Assembly (NCBI GenBank): GCA_019802505.1
Contig: JAFMOC010000083.1
Location: forward strand, 2,771,501 to 2,835,500
Direction of reading: 5' to 3'
Length of the DNA stretch: 64,000 nucleotides
From: Corydoras sp. C115
Taxonomy: Eukaryota > Chordata > Actinopteri > Siluriformes > Callichthyidae
Shown here: piece by piece, positions 25,542-37,530 of the stretch
How the letters are laid out: each line of letters starts with the position of its first letter
Numbering within the stretch: the stretch's first letter is position 1
Made by a program: the position numbers and the translations under genes
Notes under the pieces: model-generated
The model's input: only the letters and a program-made list of their open reading frames with translations
The model's database searches: none
Told to the model about the DNA's origin: nothing

Positions 25542-25583
<42 letters not shown>
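25495..25583. repeat. Compound (CA)n/(CAGA) microsatellite
   Basis: The CA run is interrupted by AGACAC units in the first half and pure for about 37 bp at the end. Open frames spanning it are repeat artefacts. Confidence 0.95.
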
Positions 25584-25586
<3 letters not shown>

Positions 25587-25920
25587 TTCAATAGCTGCAT
25601 TCAAGCTTTGTCTTTGGGCCTTTACAGGTATGTTTTCCAGAGCTGTTGGACTGGCATAGCTCAGACAGGTGAAGGCTAGTTTGCAAAGGTGTGGTGCAAA
25701 ATATTCCCACCAGCTTCTAGTGCTTCAGGTCTCACTTATGGACATTTATCGTGATGGATGCTCAAATGCACAAATATGAAGCAGTGTAGACAGGCTAGTT
25801 ATGAATGAATCATACTATTTAGAGGCGATTGGCTCCCGCACCACAGACTGATGTGGGAGGGAAGGAGACAGAGATTGAGGCTCAGTTGCACAAAGCTTCA
25901 GTGTTTAGAGACTTGTGAAT

Positions 25921-25956
25921 GTATGTGTGTGTATGTGTGTGTGTGTGTGTGAGTGT

Positions 25957-25988
<32 letters not shown>
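25921..25988. repeat. Compound (TG)n-(AG)n microsatellite
   Basis: TG units (about 25921-25955) pass into AG units (25957-25988). Several overlapping open frames here are repeat artefacts. Confidence 0.93.
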
Positions 25989-26881
25989 ACCAAAGAGTGA
26001 GAACATGTGTGTCTGCAGCATACTGATGCCGAGCAAGGCAAAAGGGGGGAGGAGGAGCACGAGTAAAAATGTGTTGCCCTGGGGCTCCCTTCTCTCCCTC
26101 TGTTCTTCTGGGCTCATAGAGAGAGGAAACAGCATGCCGTGTTTTCATTCCATGTCAAATTACGAGTAAGATAAACCTCCTCTTCGGCACCGAGCGTGTG
26201 CAAAAGAGAGTTTTAACTGGATGTAAAGTAATTTGCTGAAAAGCAATTTCCACAGCCAGTTTCTGGTTTGCACTGTAACACTGTATTTCATCACTTGCTG
26301 GTCTGAAAGAGTGTGTGAAAGAGAGTCTATTGCTAATCGATTGGAGACTGAAGGTATAAGTGTGTGTAAAGCAAAAGTTTTGTTGCTGAGGAGAAAAGCC
26401 AGAAAGCAATACCTGCACAATGCAACACATAAAGGCACATGTGTGTTTGGATAAGATACTGCCCCCTCCCTTTTTTCTTCCTCTCCCAGCCTTCACCTCT
26501 CTCTCTCTTGCTCACTGTTGTCACAATATAACGAATTGGTACACGTTTTGTGATTTTGTCTTGACCACTTGCTCCATTGCTTATATGCTTCTCTTATCTC
26601 CTACTAGATTTATGCATAATCTTAATGCAGATGGCACAGTGCAATCTCACCCCTCCAGATGCCTGGAACATAGAACACAGATTTTCTTCATTCTATACTA
26701 AAACCAGCCTTTTTATTAAAACTAGTAAAGGGAATACTACATGTTTAGGTCAAATCAGCCTAAAATGTCTGTGTGTTGCAGATTGGATCTGCCATCTGTA
26801 ATGCTCGACCTAGTAATAAGAGAAACATGTAGTTCCTCACTGATCTCTAAACACCGAAATTAGGATGTGTTCTGGAAATGT

Positions 26882-26902
26882 ACACACACACACACACACA
26901 CA
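26882..26902. repeat. (CA)10 microsatellite
   Basis: About 21 bp of CA repeat. Confidence 0.9.
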
Positions 26903-27475
26903 GACCAGAAGTGTTATATTTTATGCCTTTGCACATTTCTATGTTAAATAACCTTTGATGATTAATATTTCAATTAATTTTACATAGTACAATTAGATAT
27001 TACAAACAAATTCAAACCTTTCATATGCTTTATCCTTCCTATCATCCATTTTTCAGGGAAAATAGAAGACAACAAGCTTATCTTTTCTAATCCTTCTGTT
27101 GGGGGAATTTTCAGTTGAGCCAGTGATGGTCATGGGATGATTGCTGTGTTTGTTAGATTTGACCCAATATTAATATTTTCTTTAATATTCTTATTAAGAA
27201 GCACAGTGATCTATAATCTCGATAGGTTATTACAGATGAAGAATTTGCCTTGGGTTATTCGAAATGATGTTTATACAATTTATCTGAACATGCATAATTC
27301 CAATATATAATATCCACAATGTCCATATTTCCAGCCATCTGCCATTCCTTCAGTGGTACAAAGAATTGTTAGAATTGTTTTCCTTCTAATTTTGGATCTA
27401 GCCTCTTGAGTACTTGCAGGTTAACCAGTGTTTTGGAGATTCATTACTTTGTGCATTAACCATGCGAACATGGAG

Positions 27476-27645
27476 AACACAATGGTACAATAGGTAGCCC
27501 TGCCTCCTCATAGCAAAGGTCAGTAGATCAGTTCACCGCCAAGTGGCTAGGTTCCTTTCTGTGTGGTATTTGCTTTTCTCCTAAGGTTTGTATGGATGTC
27601 CTCTGGGATCTCTGGTTCTGTCCGACTTGCCAGAGTTTAATCAAA
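27476..27645 (+). mobile_element. tRNA-derived SINE, degenerate 5' half
   Basis: 'CAATGGTACAATAGGTAGCCCTGCCTCCTCATAGCAAAGGTCAGTAGATCAG' followed by 'CCTTTCTGTGTGG' and 'GTTTGTATGGATGTCCTCTGGG' follow the order of the DANA consensus, with many changes. Confidence 0.5.
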
Positions 27646-27869
27646 AATAGCAAATTGCCTTTGGGTGTAAATGTATGTGGATATTTTTTTCTGTGTCTAC
27701 TACATATCACTACCATTAAACAAACAATCCAAACCAAAACAATCTAAATTATCTTATCATATTACAGTTTCTACTGCAATTTAATGGCATCAGTTGTAAA
27801 GAGTAAAAATTTGGTTGGACCAGAGTGCATAGTGGGTTAACAGGCTGGGAAAATTTAAGTACCTTAAAT

Positions 27870-28064
27870 TCAAACACATTTATCCAAAGCGACTTACAAG
27901 TATCCCACCTTGATGCTTGGGATTGGAAAACCCCCTGGAGCAATAAAGGTTAAAGGGCTTGCTTAAGAACCCATGCTAATAACTTTAGTGGACTTAGTAC
28001 TTAAACCCCCAACCATTAGATTTATAGCTGTATACCTAACTACAGAGCTACCACACCCTTAGTG
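27870..28064 (-). mobile_element. HAmo-like SINE, near full length
   Basis: Same layout as the copy at 21292: 'ATTTATCCAAAGCGACTTACAAG' at the left (3' end), 'AGCAATAAAGGTTAAAGGGCTTGCTTAAG', 'AACTTTAGTGGAC', and the tRNA head reverse 'ACCTAACTACAGAGCTACCACACC' at the right. Confidence 0.75.
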
Positions 28065-28467
28065 TCCCTAGACTATTACCATACTATTCCCCCCTAAAAC
28101 AAATGAGGCACACTAAGAAAACCTACCCACTGAGGAAGTATCCTAAAAACATCTCTTTAGGAGTTTGTTTCTCATTATTTTTCTTTCCTACCACTAACAA
28201 AAATTAGTGAAGCAGGCTCGGTGACATTTGGTATAGGGATGTCAATTATCTTCTAGTAAGTCGGTTTTAACATGAACATTGGTTGCTGAGTAATAGGATA
28301 CCAGCTTAGTGCTCTTAGGGAATCATCTCCCTGTTAAGATTAAACTGCATTTACATTAATATTACATGCTTTAAAATAATATATTGTATATCACACATTG
28401 ATACAAATGTGAAGCGTTCAGGCTTGTGCATTATTGTCAATAATGTCAATTGGGAACTACCCATTTC

Positions 28468-28513
28468 ATAATATAATGTAATATAATATAGTATAATATA
28501 ACATAATATGACA
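28468..28513. repeat. Degenerate (TATAA)n pentamer repeat
   Basis: 'ATAATATAATGTAATATAATATAGTATAATATAACATAATATG', about nine 5-bp units with single-base changes. Confidence 0.85.
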
Positions 28514-31335
28514 GGTATATTGTTTTGAGATTAAAAAAAAAAATTGCTAACAGGTTTGTGCCCATTGCATTAAAAGTCAGAAATACAACACAGTAAGGAC
28601 CAAAATTTAGTGCAGGGAATTCCACACACACACTCCCATGTGCTCAGATCTCTTGCCACATATTTTGCGGTGGCACTGCGACATATCAAACTCCACTCTG
28701 ACAAGATCCACATATAAGATGTATAAGGCCCAATTATACTTGCTGTACTCAAAAATTGAAAATACATGATACAGTACTAAGGAGGCAAGCAGTAAAACCC
28801 AATCTGAGTTTTCTGGTCCCTGTGCTTCATAATAATTTTGTCATTTAACTGAAATAAAATGAGAATGCAATATCAATAATTCACCACATTTCCATCAACC
28901 CTCTCCATGTTCGGTTTCTCATTCTTTGTTCCTCCGTTTTTTTCTGCACTTGTTTGCCAGCCACCCCTGCCCTACAATTTTACACAATCCCAGCATCCTC
29001 CATACCTTTTCTGAACATCTGAAATGATGTTCTAAAATGATGAGATAGAAGAAAAAGAAAGGGGAACAGCTGGGGAAGAACAGATTAGGCGAGTGACAAA
29101 TGTGACCTTGGCATTTATAGTGGACAGAAAGCTACTGTTTCAAAAATAAGGGGAAAAATAGAAAAGCTTAATGCTTCACCCTATTGCCGCCTCTCCCTGA
29201 TAAATCTTTTGCTCTCAATCTGTCCCAACCCACATGACTTTATGTCTTGTATTCCAGAAAATGTGCTATTGACATAATTTTTGTCACGGCCCATTTTATC
29301 ATGGAAATTATAATGTGTATGTAAATGTGTGGCAGATCCAAGTATGAAATGAGATAGTTGGCAGTTGTTCGACTCGGAATATGATTCATTTTCCTCTCGC
29401 CCACCCTTATGTGTCATTACTCAGTATCTGGAGTGGGTGCCTTATTTCTCGGATAATGCTGACTGAGCTATTGTAGGCCATATAGACTTATCATAACTCG
29501 TATGGGCACATATGCCAGTGTTTACTCTGTAAATCCTCTGATCACTGTCATTTTGCCTCAAAATCTGGGTTTGAATAGAATTACCATATGAAATGAGACA
29601 GTCTATATAGACTGCTTCTTAATTATTATAACGCTTTACTGCAATGCTATTTCATTCCAGACCAGTAGGCTCACAAAAATGCAGATCTTAAAACATAAAT
29701 GCTTTTGCTTTTTATTATTTTATATATTTTTTTAAATTCTTTTACCCATCTTGTTTTATTATGCTTAGTAGCTGATAAGAATAATTGCTTTGTAAACTCT
29801 ATGGTCTTGCATTTAACTTTATAGGAAATGATACATCAATTTAAACAGGCAGTTTAAGGGCCGGCAAATTGAAAATAGCATCTCCATTCTATTTTCTTAT
29901 ACCCATACATTTAATCATACACCATTCGCTGTCCTATGCAGTTGCTCTACGTGAACACCGTCTACAGGGGCTGTGACTTAAACACTGAGCCATTTATGGC
30001 ACTCATGCTGCCAGCTACCTACCTTTGTGCATATCCCTGCTCCTAATCATGGTGGCGGTGGTGCGGATCACAGCGCTTTGCTACCTGTGGAGCAGATCAG
30101 TTACCATGGGCTGTCCTAGCTCCTTAAGTACAATGAGCAAGAGTCACAAACAGCTCGCTTATGAACTAGAATCACGAACATTTGTTGTAAATATACAGTA
30201 TATAATGCTTTATTTTTAGAATGAATTAGTGTAAAATTAATGTAAATGCAGTTTGAATTATCATGAATATATTACCACCAAAATTTCTTGATGCCACTAA
30301 ATATCAAGCCTAGAATATCACTTAGAGTTTATAATAACATGCTAATTAATGATCTGTGTTAATGTCAGTGGAAGTATTTAAGGAAACATGCAAATTCACC
30401 AAGAAAATATTGAATTTTTTCACTGTGTTATTAATTTCACATCCCGTAACTACTAGATGTGTTTATGGTTAAACACATTAACACACATATGACTACAGTA
30501 CTCACTCTACTTAACTTTGCTATATATCTTTTTGTGAGGTCCAGCAAATCAATAGAAACCTCACACATAAAACACACTTGCATGGATACTGAACACCGAC
30601 ATCCACCATTATCTAATCGATGTTCCTAAAATGAGTGTCTCTGTTTTATTGCAAAGCTTTGTGCTACTCATATTTAATTAATGATCCCTCATTATACGTC
30701 TGCTATTCTCTCTGAATCTTCATTTTTACTGCAGTTTCCTAATTTGTTTTCAGCCTGTAGTTTCTCTCTTCTTTGCATGCAAAGCATTCTTTTGATTTTT
30801 CATTTAGATGCTGGCCCTGACATAAAGAGATCAATGATTGAACATGGATCATATATACTTACATTATTTGTCTAGAGCAAAAGCAGCAACAAGCACACAT
30901 TAAATATGATTTGATTATGCGGTATAAACCCTTTTCAGTTTGCAGGAATCTGAAATTGTGTTACTGAAAGAGAATCATTTCCATATTTCTTGTAAACCAT
31001 ACCCCATTCCGTCCCTATAAGGAATTGCCTGTGAAAATAAAACATCTTAAAATTAGTTTTGGTTAAAAGCAGAAGAAGCAAACCTTTTTTAGACATCTAA
31101 GGTTTCGTATATTCAAGGTAGTTTAGTTCAGTTATCTGGCTTATCTCGTGTTTGTTTTGATTGGGCTGTCATCACATAAATCTCATGCACAGACGGTCTG
31201 CTGGGTTCAGAATAGTAGGTAATGTAACTAATGGTTTCTGCCTTTTGTACACCAGTAAACAGAATGTCGAGCAGAAACTGTGCAGTAATATAGTCAAAAT
31301 ACATTTATGCTTTATACACACACAGACAGACAGGT

Positions 31336-31340
<5 letters not shown>

Positions 31341-31386
<46 letters not shown>
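31341..31386. repeat. (CA)23 microsatellite
   Basis: 46 bp perfect CA, preceded by CAGA-type units from 31317. Confidence 0.95.
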
Positions 31387-31387
<1 letters not shown>

Positions 31388-31498
31388 TATTGCCTTAGCC
31401 AAACAGTAACCCAAACACTAATCAGCCTATGGTACCTGAAAGTATATGGGTATAAAATGTATTTGGTCCCCGCAATTTAATACAAATATGATCAGCTT

Positions 31499-31613
31499 GA
31501 TGGCAGCACGATGGCTTAGTGGTTAGCATGTTTGCCTCTCAAGGCTCGGGATCCCGTGTCTGTGTGGGTTTCCTCAGGGTTCTTTGGTTTCCTCCCACAG
31601 TCCAAAAAATGTA
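31499..31613 (+). mobile_element. DANA/mermaid-like SINE, 5' part with deletion
   Basis: Head 'GGCAGCACGATGGCTTAGTGGTTAGCATGTTTGCCTCTCAAGGCTCGGGATCCC' jumps over the B-box to 'GTGTCTGTGTGGGTTTCCTC' and 'TTTCCTCCCACAGTCCAAAAAATG'. The rest is absent. Confidence 0.85.
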
Positions 31614-31739
31614 ATGTTTAAACAAAACAAAAAGATTTTTGACTTATCAAAGTAGCCAACTCTTATAGCTGAACATAAATAAGACATTCTTTCTACAATT
31701 TAATTAATTCAATAGAAATTGTTCAGAACATTCTTTCCA

Positions 31740-32420
31740 ACATTGTTTTCCCAACATTGCAGAATTTCCAACAAATGCTAATCCCATAGAAGTTCAATTG
31801 AGTTTAAGTCTGGAGACTGTGCACGCTATTTCATACTTTGAAGGCTCACTGCCTTGTTCTTGTCCTCCAAGATAGTTCTGATATAACAAAGAAGTAAGTT
31901 TGGGGTTTTTGTTTTCATGTAATATGAACCCCTGACCAACTAGGTCAGAGGGTATTGCATGGATCTTCAAAATGCTGAGGTAGTCATTTTTGTTCAGTGT
32001 GCCAATCACCTTGTGCAAATTGCCAATACTGGATCCAGCAAAACAGACCTGGACATCATTCTTCCTTCTTCATGTTATAAAGTTGGTGACATACATTGAG
32101 GAAACATCCTTTCACCTACTTGACAGCAAAGCCTAAAAAAAAACCCTGCGTGATACACCAAATATGTCAAATTTTGATTCATCAGTCCATAAGACCTTCT
32201 GGTCGACTGAAGCCCGTTGTTCAAAATCTCAGGAGTGGATTTTTCACTGGTACTTGACCTGTCAAACCTGCAGCTTAGAGTCTTCTCCTCACAGTTGAAA
32301 TGGAAACGGTGTCTTTACCCTGAACGGATTTATATTGAATTCCTAATCGGAAACAAACAAAAAAAACGGGCTTTGTTGGTCCGCTGATCCGACCTGGTAC
32401 ATCAATCTCTTCAAAAAGCA
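31740..32420 (-). pseudogene. Tc1-like transposase relic
   Basis: Minus strand. WTDESKFD (about 32195-32172) is the block around the first catalytic Asp. Downstream, IGNLHKVIGTLNKNDY and LKIHAIPS (about 32020-31945) are characteristic Tc1 phrases, and then ENKNPKLTS stands where functional relatives have a DNDPKHTS-type motif, so the second catalytic Asp is changed. A 74-residue frame (31794-32018) survives by chance. Frameshifts and an A-run at about 32135 separate the blocks. Confidence 0.82.
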
Positions 32421-32759
32421 GGTCAGGTATCTGTCTGTGAAACCCATGTATTTTAATTTTTCTTACTGTATCTGTAGTGAAATCTATGAAAACAGTCTGA
32501 GCCTTGATGTCTGCAAACAGAAAGAAGCATATTTTCTATTATGAGCTTTTAATTGACCTGAATTTAACTAAACCCACTATAAAATTTCATAAAACGAGAC
32601 AAATTGGGCATCATACTTTAATCTGATCTAACAAAAACTACTAGCACCACTAAGCAAACTAAATCGAGACTCCACTTCATAAAGTATTCACCTGAGGTAA
32701 GTGGGAAGTAGTTGGTTCCCCAATCAAATGATTAGTAAAATATTACTGAGGTAGAATTG

Positions 32760-32976
32760 CCATGGTGTGGGAAAAGAAGGCGGAGCCATCGATAATGGGC
32801 TATGATTATGGTTAATTAACACGTTCCTTGACATTAGAAGACAGAGTAAAGCGGACTAATAAAAGAATGTTAAAACAGAGGGACTACAGAATGTAATTAT
32901 AGAACTACAAAGTTCATCTATATATTGAACTGAGTAACAATTAGTTGTACCTTATGAAATGGTCGGTGAATGTATA
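32760..32976 (+). mobile_element. Palindromic MITE, copy B2 (right half)
   Basis: 'GACAGAGTAAAGCGGACTAATAAAAG', 'GGACTACAGAATGTAATTATAGAACTACAAAG' and the end 'GTACCTTATGAAATGGTCGGTGAATGTATA' match the right half of the copy at 15060. Confidence 0.65.
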
Positions 32977-33597
32977 TCACCTTCTAAATGTGAGGAAAAA
33001 GAACTTTATCACTAGTTCTCCTTCTTTAATTGACTGGGATTGCAGGATTGGGCACACTGCTGTTAGGTTGACTGTGTAGTATCTGAGGAGATAGGGTTTC
33101 CACTGCAAAACTACTAAAGCAGCATGGACTCCTGGGACATTCTTTTTTAGACACAGTGGTTCAAGACTATTTTAAATTCTATTAGGCAGGATCTAAACTG
33201 ATTGTGCGTTTATTGCAGTCACAAAAACCATAGTCCTATTGCCAACTCTCAAAGGAACTTGTGTACCCGTTTGCTATTGGCAAGGAATGCGACTTTCTAA
33301 CAATAACAAATTTGTCACAAACAATATTATTATTTGTTTTAATACCTAAGGCTTTGAATGGTAAAATTGTTTTGGTACTGTCCTTAAAATGTAGGTGCGT
33401 TGTGAAACATATACATGCATTTCCCTTTGGGAGTTAATTTACCTATCTATCTTTCAGTCTCTCTGGAAAAAAAATGAAATGAAATTAATTGTGATTAGAT
33501 GCCATTACATTTGACTGCTTGAAAGGAAATTTGCTTAGATCCACTTACGGAAATCACAGTTAAATCAAAGTGCCATAAAATAAGATAGATAAGATTT

Positions 33598-33670
33598 TAT
33601 ATATATATATATATATTTATTCCAATATTGTGTGTGAATGTGTGAGTGTGTGTGTGTGTGTGTGTGTGTT
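33598..33670. repeat. (AT)n and (TG)n microsatellites
   Basis: AT run at 33598-33616, TG run at about 33644-33669, with a short unique spacer between. Confidence 0.9.
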
Positions 33671-33881
33671 ACAGAGTGTGAAAGAAAAAAGAGAGCTAAG
33701 GGAGCTTTAAATTCAAATGTTTAAACTATATTAGCTGCCGTGTATCGAGTTTTCTTTTTTCTTTACATTTGACCTGCTTTGACACTGCATAGAATCAAGC
33801 TACATATGTCTCTTTTGCATTTTTTTAACTTTACTCTTTGACATTTTTAGGCTTAAATAGGTCTGTTCAAGCACAAGTATA

Positions 33882-34140
33882 CAGTACCAGGCAAAAGTTT
33901 GGACACACTGTCTTCTTACTTTATTATATTGTCTATTCCACTTAACATATAGATGGACTTTGTTTATTATATGGATTGTTTAAGACTATCACAGAACAGG
34001 TATAATTTGGGTGGTGTAATGTTTATTGTCAGTTCTGCAGTGACACTGATTTGGTGAGGATGTTAGTGCAGTATGTAGTGTAGTCCACAAACAGATAGAC
34101 TACAGCCTGGAATTGTAAGTACATCACACCCTTTAGCCAC
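33882..34140 (+). mobile_element. Tc1/mariner-type MITE, copy A2
   Basis: Left end TA|CAGTACCAGGCAAAAGTTTGGACACACTG. Then 'ACATATAGATGGACTTTG', 'AGGTATAATTTGGGTGG', 'TTCTGCAGTGACACTGAT' and 'AGACTACAGCCTGGAATTGTAAG'. The right terminus is eroded. Confidence 0.7.
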
Positions 34141-35149
34141 TGGACACAAACATGCTTATTACCTGTTGCTTTTTTAAATTGTATTTGGTGCAAAAAAAAT
34201 AATAAGCAGCAGGGTGGCTTCTGAATTACTATAATGCATGAAGAGCAATTTTGACTATTTACCAATTGTGAAATGACTAATCAGTAGCTTATCATCAAAC
34301 AATATACATCAAATCAAATAACAAATCTAAAATAATAAACCAGCTGGACCACACATAATATTTTTTATGCTGAATGTGTCTACGTGTGCAAAAACACTTT
34401 GTCCCCATCCTCTGTTGCAGTAATAATGTCTGTATTGTCATCACCTGTGGTCCCTGAACAGGTGGTTCACCTCATTTTCCTTATCATCCCTCCCCCAATT
34501 CCATCCATCTTGCTCAATCTCTCTCACCTGCTTACTCGAGCAGTAAGGCAGGCATGTCATTCGATCCATCTGGCCCCATGTGACTCTCAATGCACCTGCT
34601 GGCTCCTGTGTGTACTGGTGTCAGTGGACTGTACATCAGCTTAATGTAAACAGGTAGGATACGGACCAGAGGATTTCAAGCTTTAATTTAAAAGAGAAAT
34701 TTTGAATCTGGTTAAGCGCAAACCGTACACTGGTGAGCCATGCCAAGAGCAGTTTTGCAAGTCATGTTCAAATAATTGCAGTCATGCCTGAAAACCTATT
34801 CACAACCTATTTTTCTTGTAAACTGCGGTTAAAAAATGTGGTTGGAGTTGAGGCAGGATGTTTCAGTTAATAGACCAGGCATATTTAGGGACCAGTTTTA
34901 TCAGGTTTTATTTACTTCAACAGTTAAATATTAAATGATGATAACATGGAAACAGTTTTTTACTTTTTTCTACCAGTTGAGTGTGTGGTGCCGTTTCAGT
35001 GATAGGGTTCAGGTCTATTCACTCCATATGCAGGGGCATGCCTGCCTTTACCACATCCCTACATGCATTTGCTGCGCACAGTTAATATATCTACTTCCTA
35101 AGCTTGCTGAGTTTTTTCCGAAACCTTTTTTAAGCTGAACATGCATTGA

Positions 35150-35290
35150 CAGAGTGCTCCAAGTCATGTTGGACCAACATAAGTGGGCACGAGTCGTGCA
35201 GCTCCCACAGTATAGGCAATGCTCTTGTGTTCTAGATGCTTTACTGGTGACTTTCCCCAGTGTTTCAGGACAGTCGGCACAGCAGGTGAG
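35150..35290. repeat. Unclassified interspersed repeat, copy 1
   Basis: 'CTTTCCCCAGTGTTTCAGGACAGTCGGCACAGCAGG' resembles 'CTCCCCATAGTGTTTCAGCATGGTCAGCACAGTAGA' at 59956-59991, and the 100 bp before each show weaker similarity ('TTGGACCA'). It directly abuts a SINE at its right end. Confidence 0.45.
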
Positions 35291-35570
35291 AACTGGGCAC
35301 TGGGCAGATACACCCAGGACAATCGCCAATACATCGCTCGGTGCACACTCACTGACTCACTAACACAGATACACTCACACACACTATATGGGGCAATTTA
35401 GAGCAGCCAATTATAATTACATCCAAGGTGTTGGACTGTGTGAGGAAACCAGAAAACCCAGAGTAAACCCCCACAGACAAGGGGAAAACATGGAAACTCC
35501 ACCCAGATTGGGATTCGAACCTAGATCCCCAGCACTGATAGGCTGACGACTATGCCACCTTGCTGCCCCA
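35290..35570 (-). mobile_element. DANA/mermaid-like SINE, most of the element
   Basis: Minus strand: 'GCACTGGGCAGATACACCCAGGAC' at the left, then a run of 'CACTCACTGACTCAC', 'GGGGCAATTTAGAGCAGCCAATT', 'AACATGGAAACTCCACCCAGATTGGGATTCGAACC' with an intact B-box (complement of 35511-35521), and the head 'TATGCCACCTTGCTGCCCC' at the right. The 3' clamp is missing. Confidence 0.9.
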
Positions 35571-36530
35571 TCAGCTTTATATATTAAGCAAAATTGGACA
35601 ATAAGTGAACATTAAAGAGGTTTACCCAATAAATGAGCCGGTGGGTGAAAATATTACCATATTTTCTTTTTTTTTACCCATTAACAGGTCTGGGATTAAA
35701 TACCCACATACATATATAATTGAATTGCATTACTGTAAAATAATTAAATATATACTGTATATATAAGTGTTAAAAGTATATTTCAAACTCCACATAAATA
35801 AAAACACAGTCAGAACTCAGGCATTTTGCAGTGCTTTTCAGATGTTTACTATCTCTGTCTCTTTGTTCTTCCTGCCATCTCCCGTTTCCCAGTGTGTTGT
35901 GCCCTGGGGATATTTTTACTCAGCTAATGAATCGTGTGATGTTCTGTTGCCCTCAAGCAAGGAACAACTGAGTCTATGTGACACATGCGACAACATGCAA
36001 GCACCAATATCTACTTTATTTATTGCAGTTATAGTTCGGTCAATACCTGGGACACTAATTTCAATATAAATTACTTATTTGCTTTTAGTAATGAAGAACT
36101 TAATAACTGGTGCTATTCAATAGGTGGAAACCATTTCCACTGATTCCAAAATAATAGGTCTGATAAGCATATTAAAACAGGTTTTTCTGCTCATTGCAAC
36201 TTAGTATATTAGGTTTTATCTTGATCAGTTTTTTTTAATGCTTATACCAATGTGCGCCAGAGCTCATTTGAGGGCTACCACTAAACACAAAAATTATACC
36301 ATGTAACCATGACATCTAGGCAATCTCGCACATAAAGTATTTCATTTTCCCAGTTTACCTGCTATTTTGTTTTCGGTCTAGATTTTGGAGAATCACAGTG
36401 AGTAATGTAGATATGCAGAGAACACACAAGAGTGTTTCACAAAACTTTCCACAAAAAGAACTTTCTCTTCACTATGCAAAAATAATTGGTGGCCCTTCTT
36501 GCTGTGAAATAACATAGAGCATTACAAACC

Positions 36531-36648
36531 CATTGGAAACCCACGCAGACATGGGAAGAGCATGAAAACTTTATCCAGATTGGGATTCAAACCTGAATCC
36601 CCAGCGCTGAGACCCAAACGTGCTAACCACTAAGCCACCGTGCTATCC
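36531..36648 (-). mobile_element. DANA/mermaid-like SINE, 5' third
   Basis: Minus strand: 'GAAACCCACGCAGACATGGG', 'CAGATTGGGATTCAAACC' and head 'CGTGCTAACCACTAAGCCACCGTGCTATCC'. Confidence 0.88.
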
Positions 36649-36699
36649 TGTAATGTAATATATAATGTATTAATATGTTGCTTACCTTTGAAGTGAGAG

Positions 36700-37102
36700 A
36701 TTGTTTCCTCCCACGGTCTAAAAACATAGATTCATGGTGAACCGGCTGCTGTAAATTGCTCTCATACATAGTTTGTAAGATAAGATAAGATAAGATGGAC
36801 CTTTATTTGTTCCACAGTGGGGAAATTCACATTCTCAGCAGCAAATTACATTTTAAGAAAGGTGAAAAAGATATTCAGCAATTAAAAAGAAGTTTTAAAA
36901 AACTGAAAAGACGTAAAAAGGTGGAATAAAATTAAACAAATCTTGCACATATGATATCTGATTAAACAGCAAGTTTGTGCCCAGTGATGGATTGGCGCAC
37001 TGTCTTTGGTATTTCTAATTGTCGCTTAAAACTTTCTCCCCTGGATACTAGTGCTCTACTAGTCCTTATTATAGAATTAAGCAAAAGATAATGAAGAGAG
37101 AT
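36700..37102 (+). mobile_element. DANA/mermaid-like SINE split by a later insertion
   Basis: The SINE body runs from 'TTTCCTCCCACGGTCTAAAAACATAGATTCATGG' to 36776, is interrupted by a 195-bp LINE tail, and resumes at 36972 with 'AGTTTGTGCCCAGTGATGGATTGGCGCACTG'. It ends 'GAATTAAGCAAAAGATAATGAAGAGAGATG'. Confidence 0.88.
36777..36971 (-). mobile_element. Non-LTR retrotransposon 3' tail nested in a SINE
   Basis: Read on the minus strand it ends 'GAATTTCCCCACTGTGGAACAAATAAAGGTCCA' followed by (TCTTA)n, the typical fish LINE 3' end. It is flanked by the 7-bp duplication AGTTTGT (36770-36776 and 36972-36978), a target-site duplication made from SINE sequence. The 5' end is severely truncated, as is usual for such insertions. 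Confidence 0.85.
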
Positions 37103-37109
37103 GTTGCTT

Positions 37110-37530
37110 GCCTATTGCCCATCAATGAAACCACTCCAGCTGATACAGAATTTTGCCTCTTACCTGGTGTTGATTAACCCCAAGTAAACCCATTAAACTC
37201 TACTGCTCAGCCCCTATCCAGCAGATGCCTACATCCAGTACGAGTTTTTGTGATGGGCCTATAGTACAATGTCTGGAATGGCTTTTTTTGAACTACCACT
37301 CTTTTTTACACTACCGCTTGCTTACTGTGATTTAGCAATAACTGCCTCCTGGTTTCCATCTCATAGTGGTGACAGCTTACTCTCGATATTTTTCATCACT
37401 GCTAAATGGAGGAATGATCTCTCTAGGTCTGTCCTAAATGTGACACAATCATTTAAAGTATTTTAAGAAACACCTGAAGGCACACCTCTTCTTCTAAAGG
37501 CTTCATCTAAAATTTTATTTAAAAAAAAGG
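37110..37530 (+). pseudogene. LINE ORF2 C-terminal relic
   Basis: On the + strand about 37360-37490 reads as 'SHSGDSLLS...AKWRNDLSRSVLNVTQSFKVF' and then, after a stop, TPEGTPLL. This resembles the WN.LP.SVR...SF..FK..LKTHLF ending of L2/CR1-like LINE ORF2 proteins. The first part (37110-37300) is also compatible with such an origin, but I could not align it. Confidence 0.5.

Noticed and set aside
25365..26169. Cluster of overlapping open frames on both strands
   Set aside because: They are carried by CA, TG and AG repeats, which lack stops in several frames.
34384..34644. 87-codon open frame on the + strand, possible exon
   Set aside because: No recognisable family and no convincing splice-site pair; Pro/Leu/Ser-rich product typical of chance frames.
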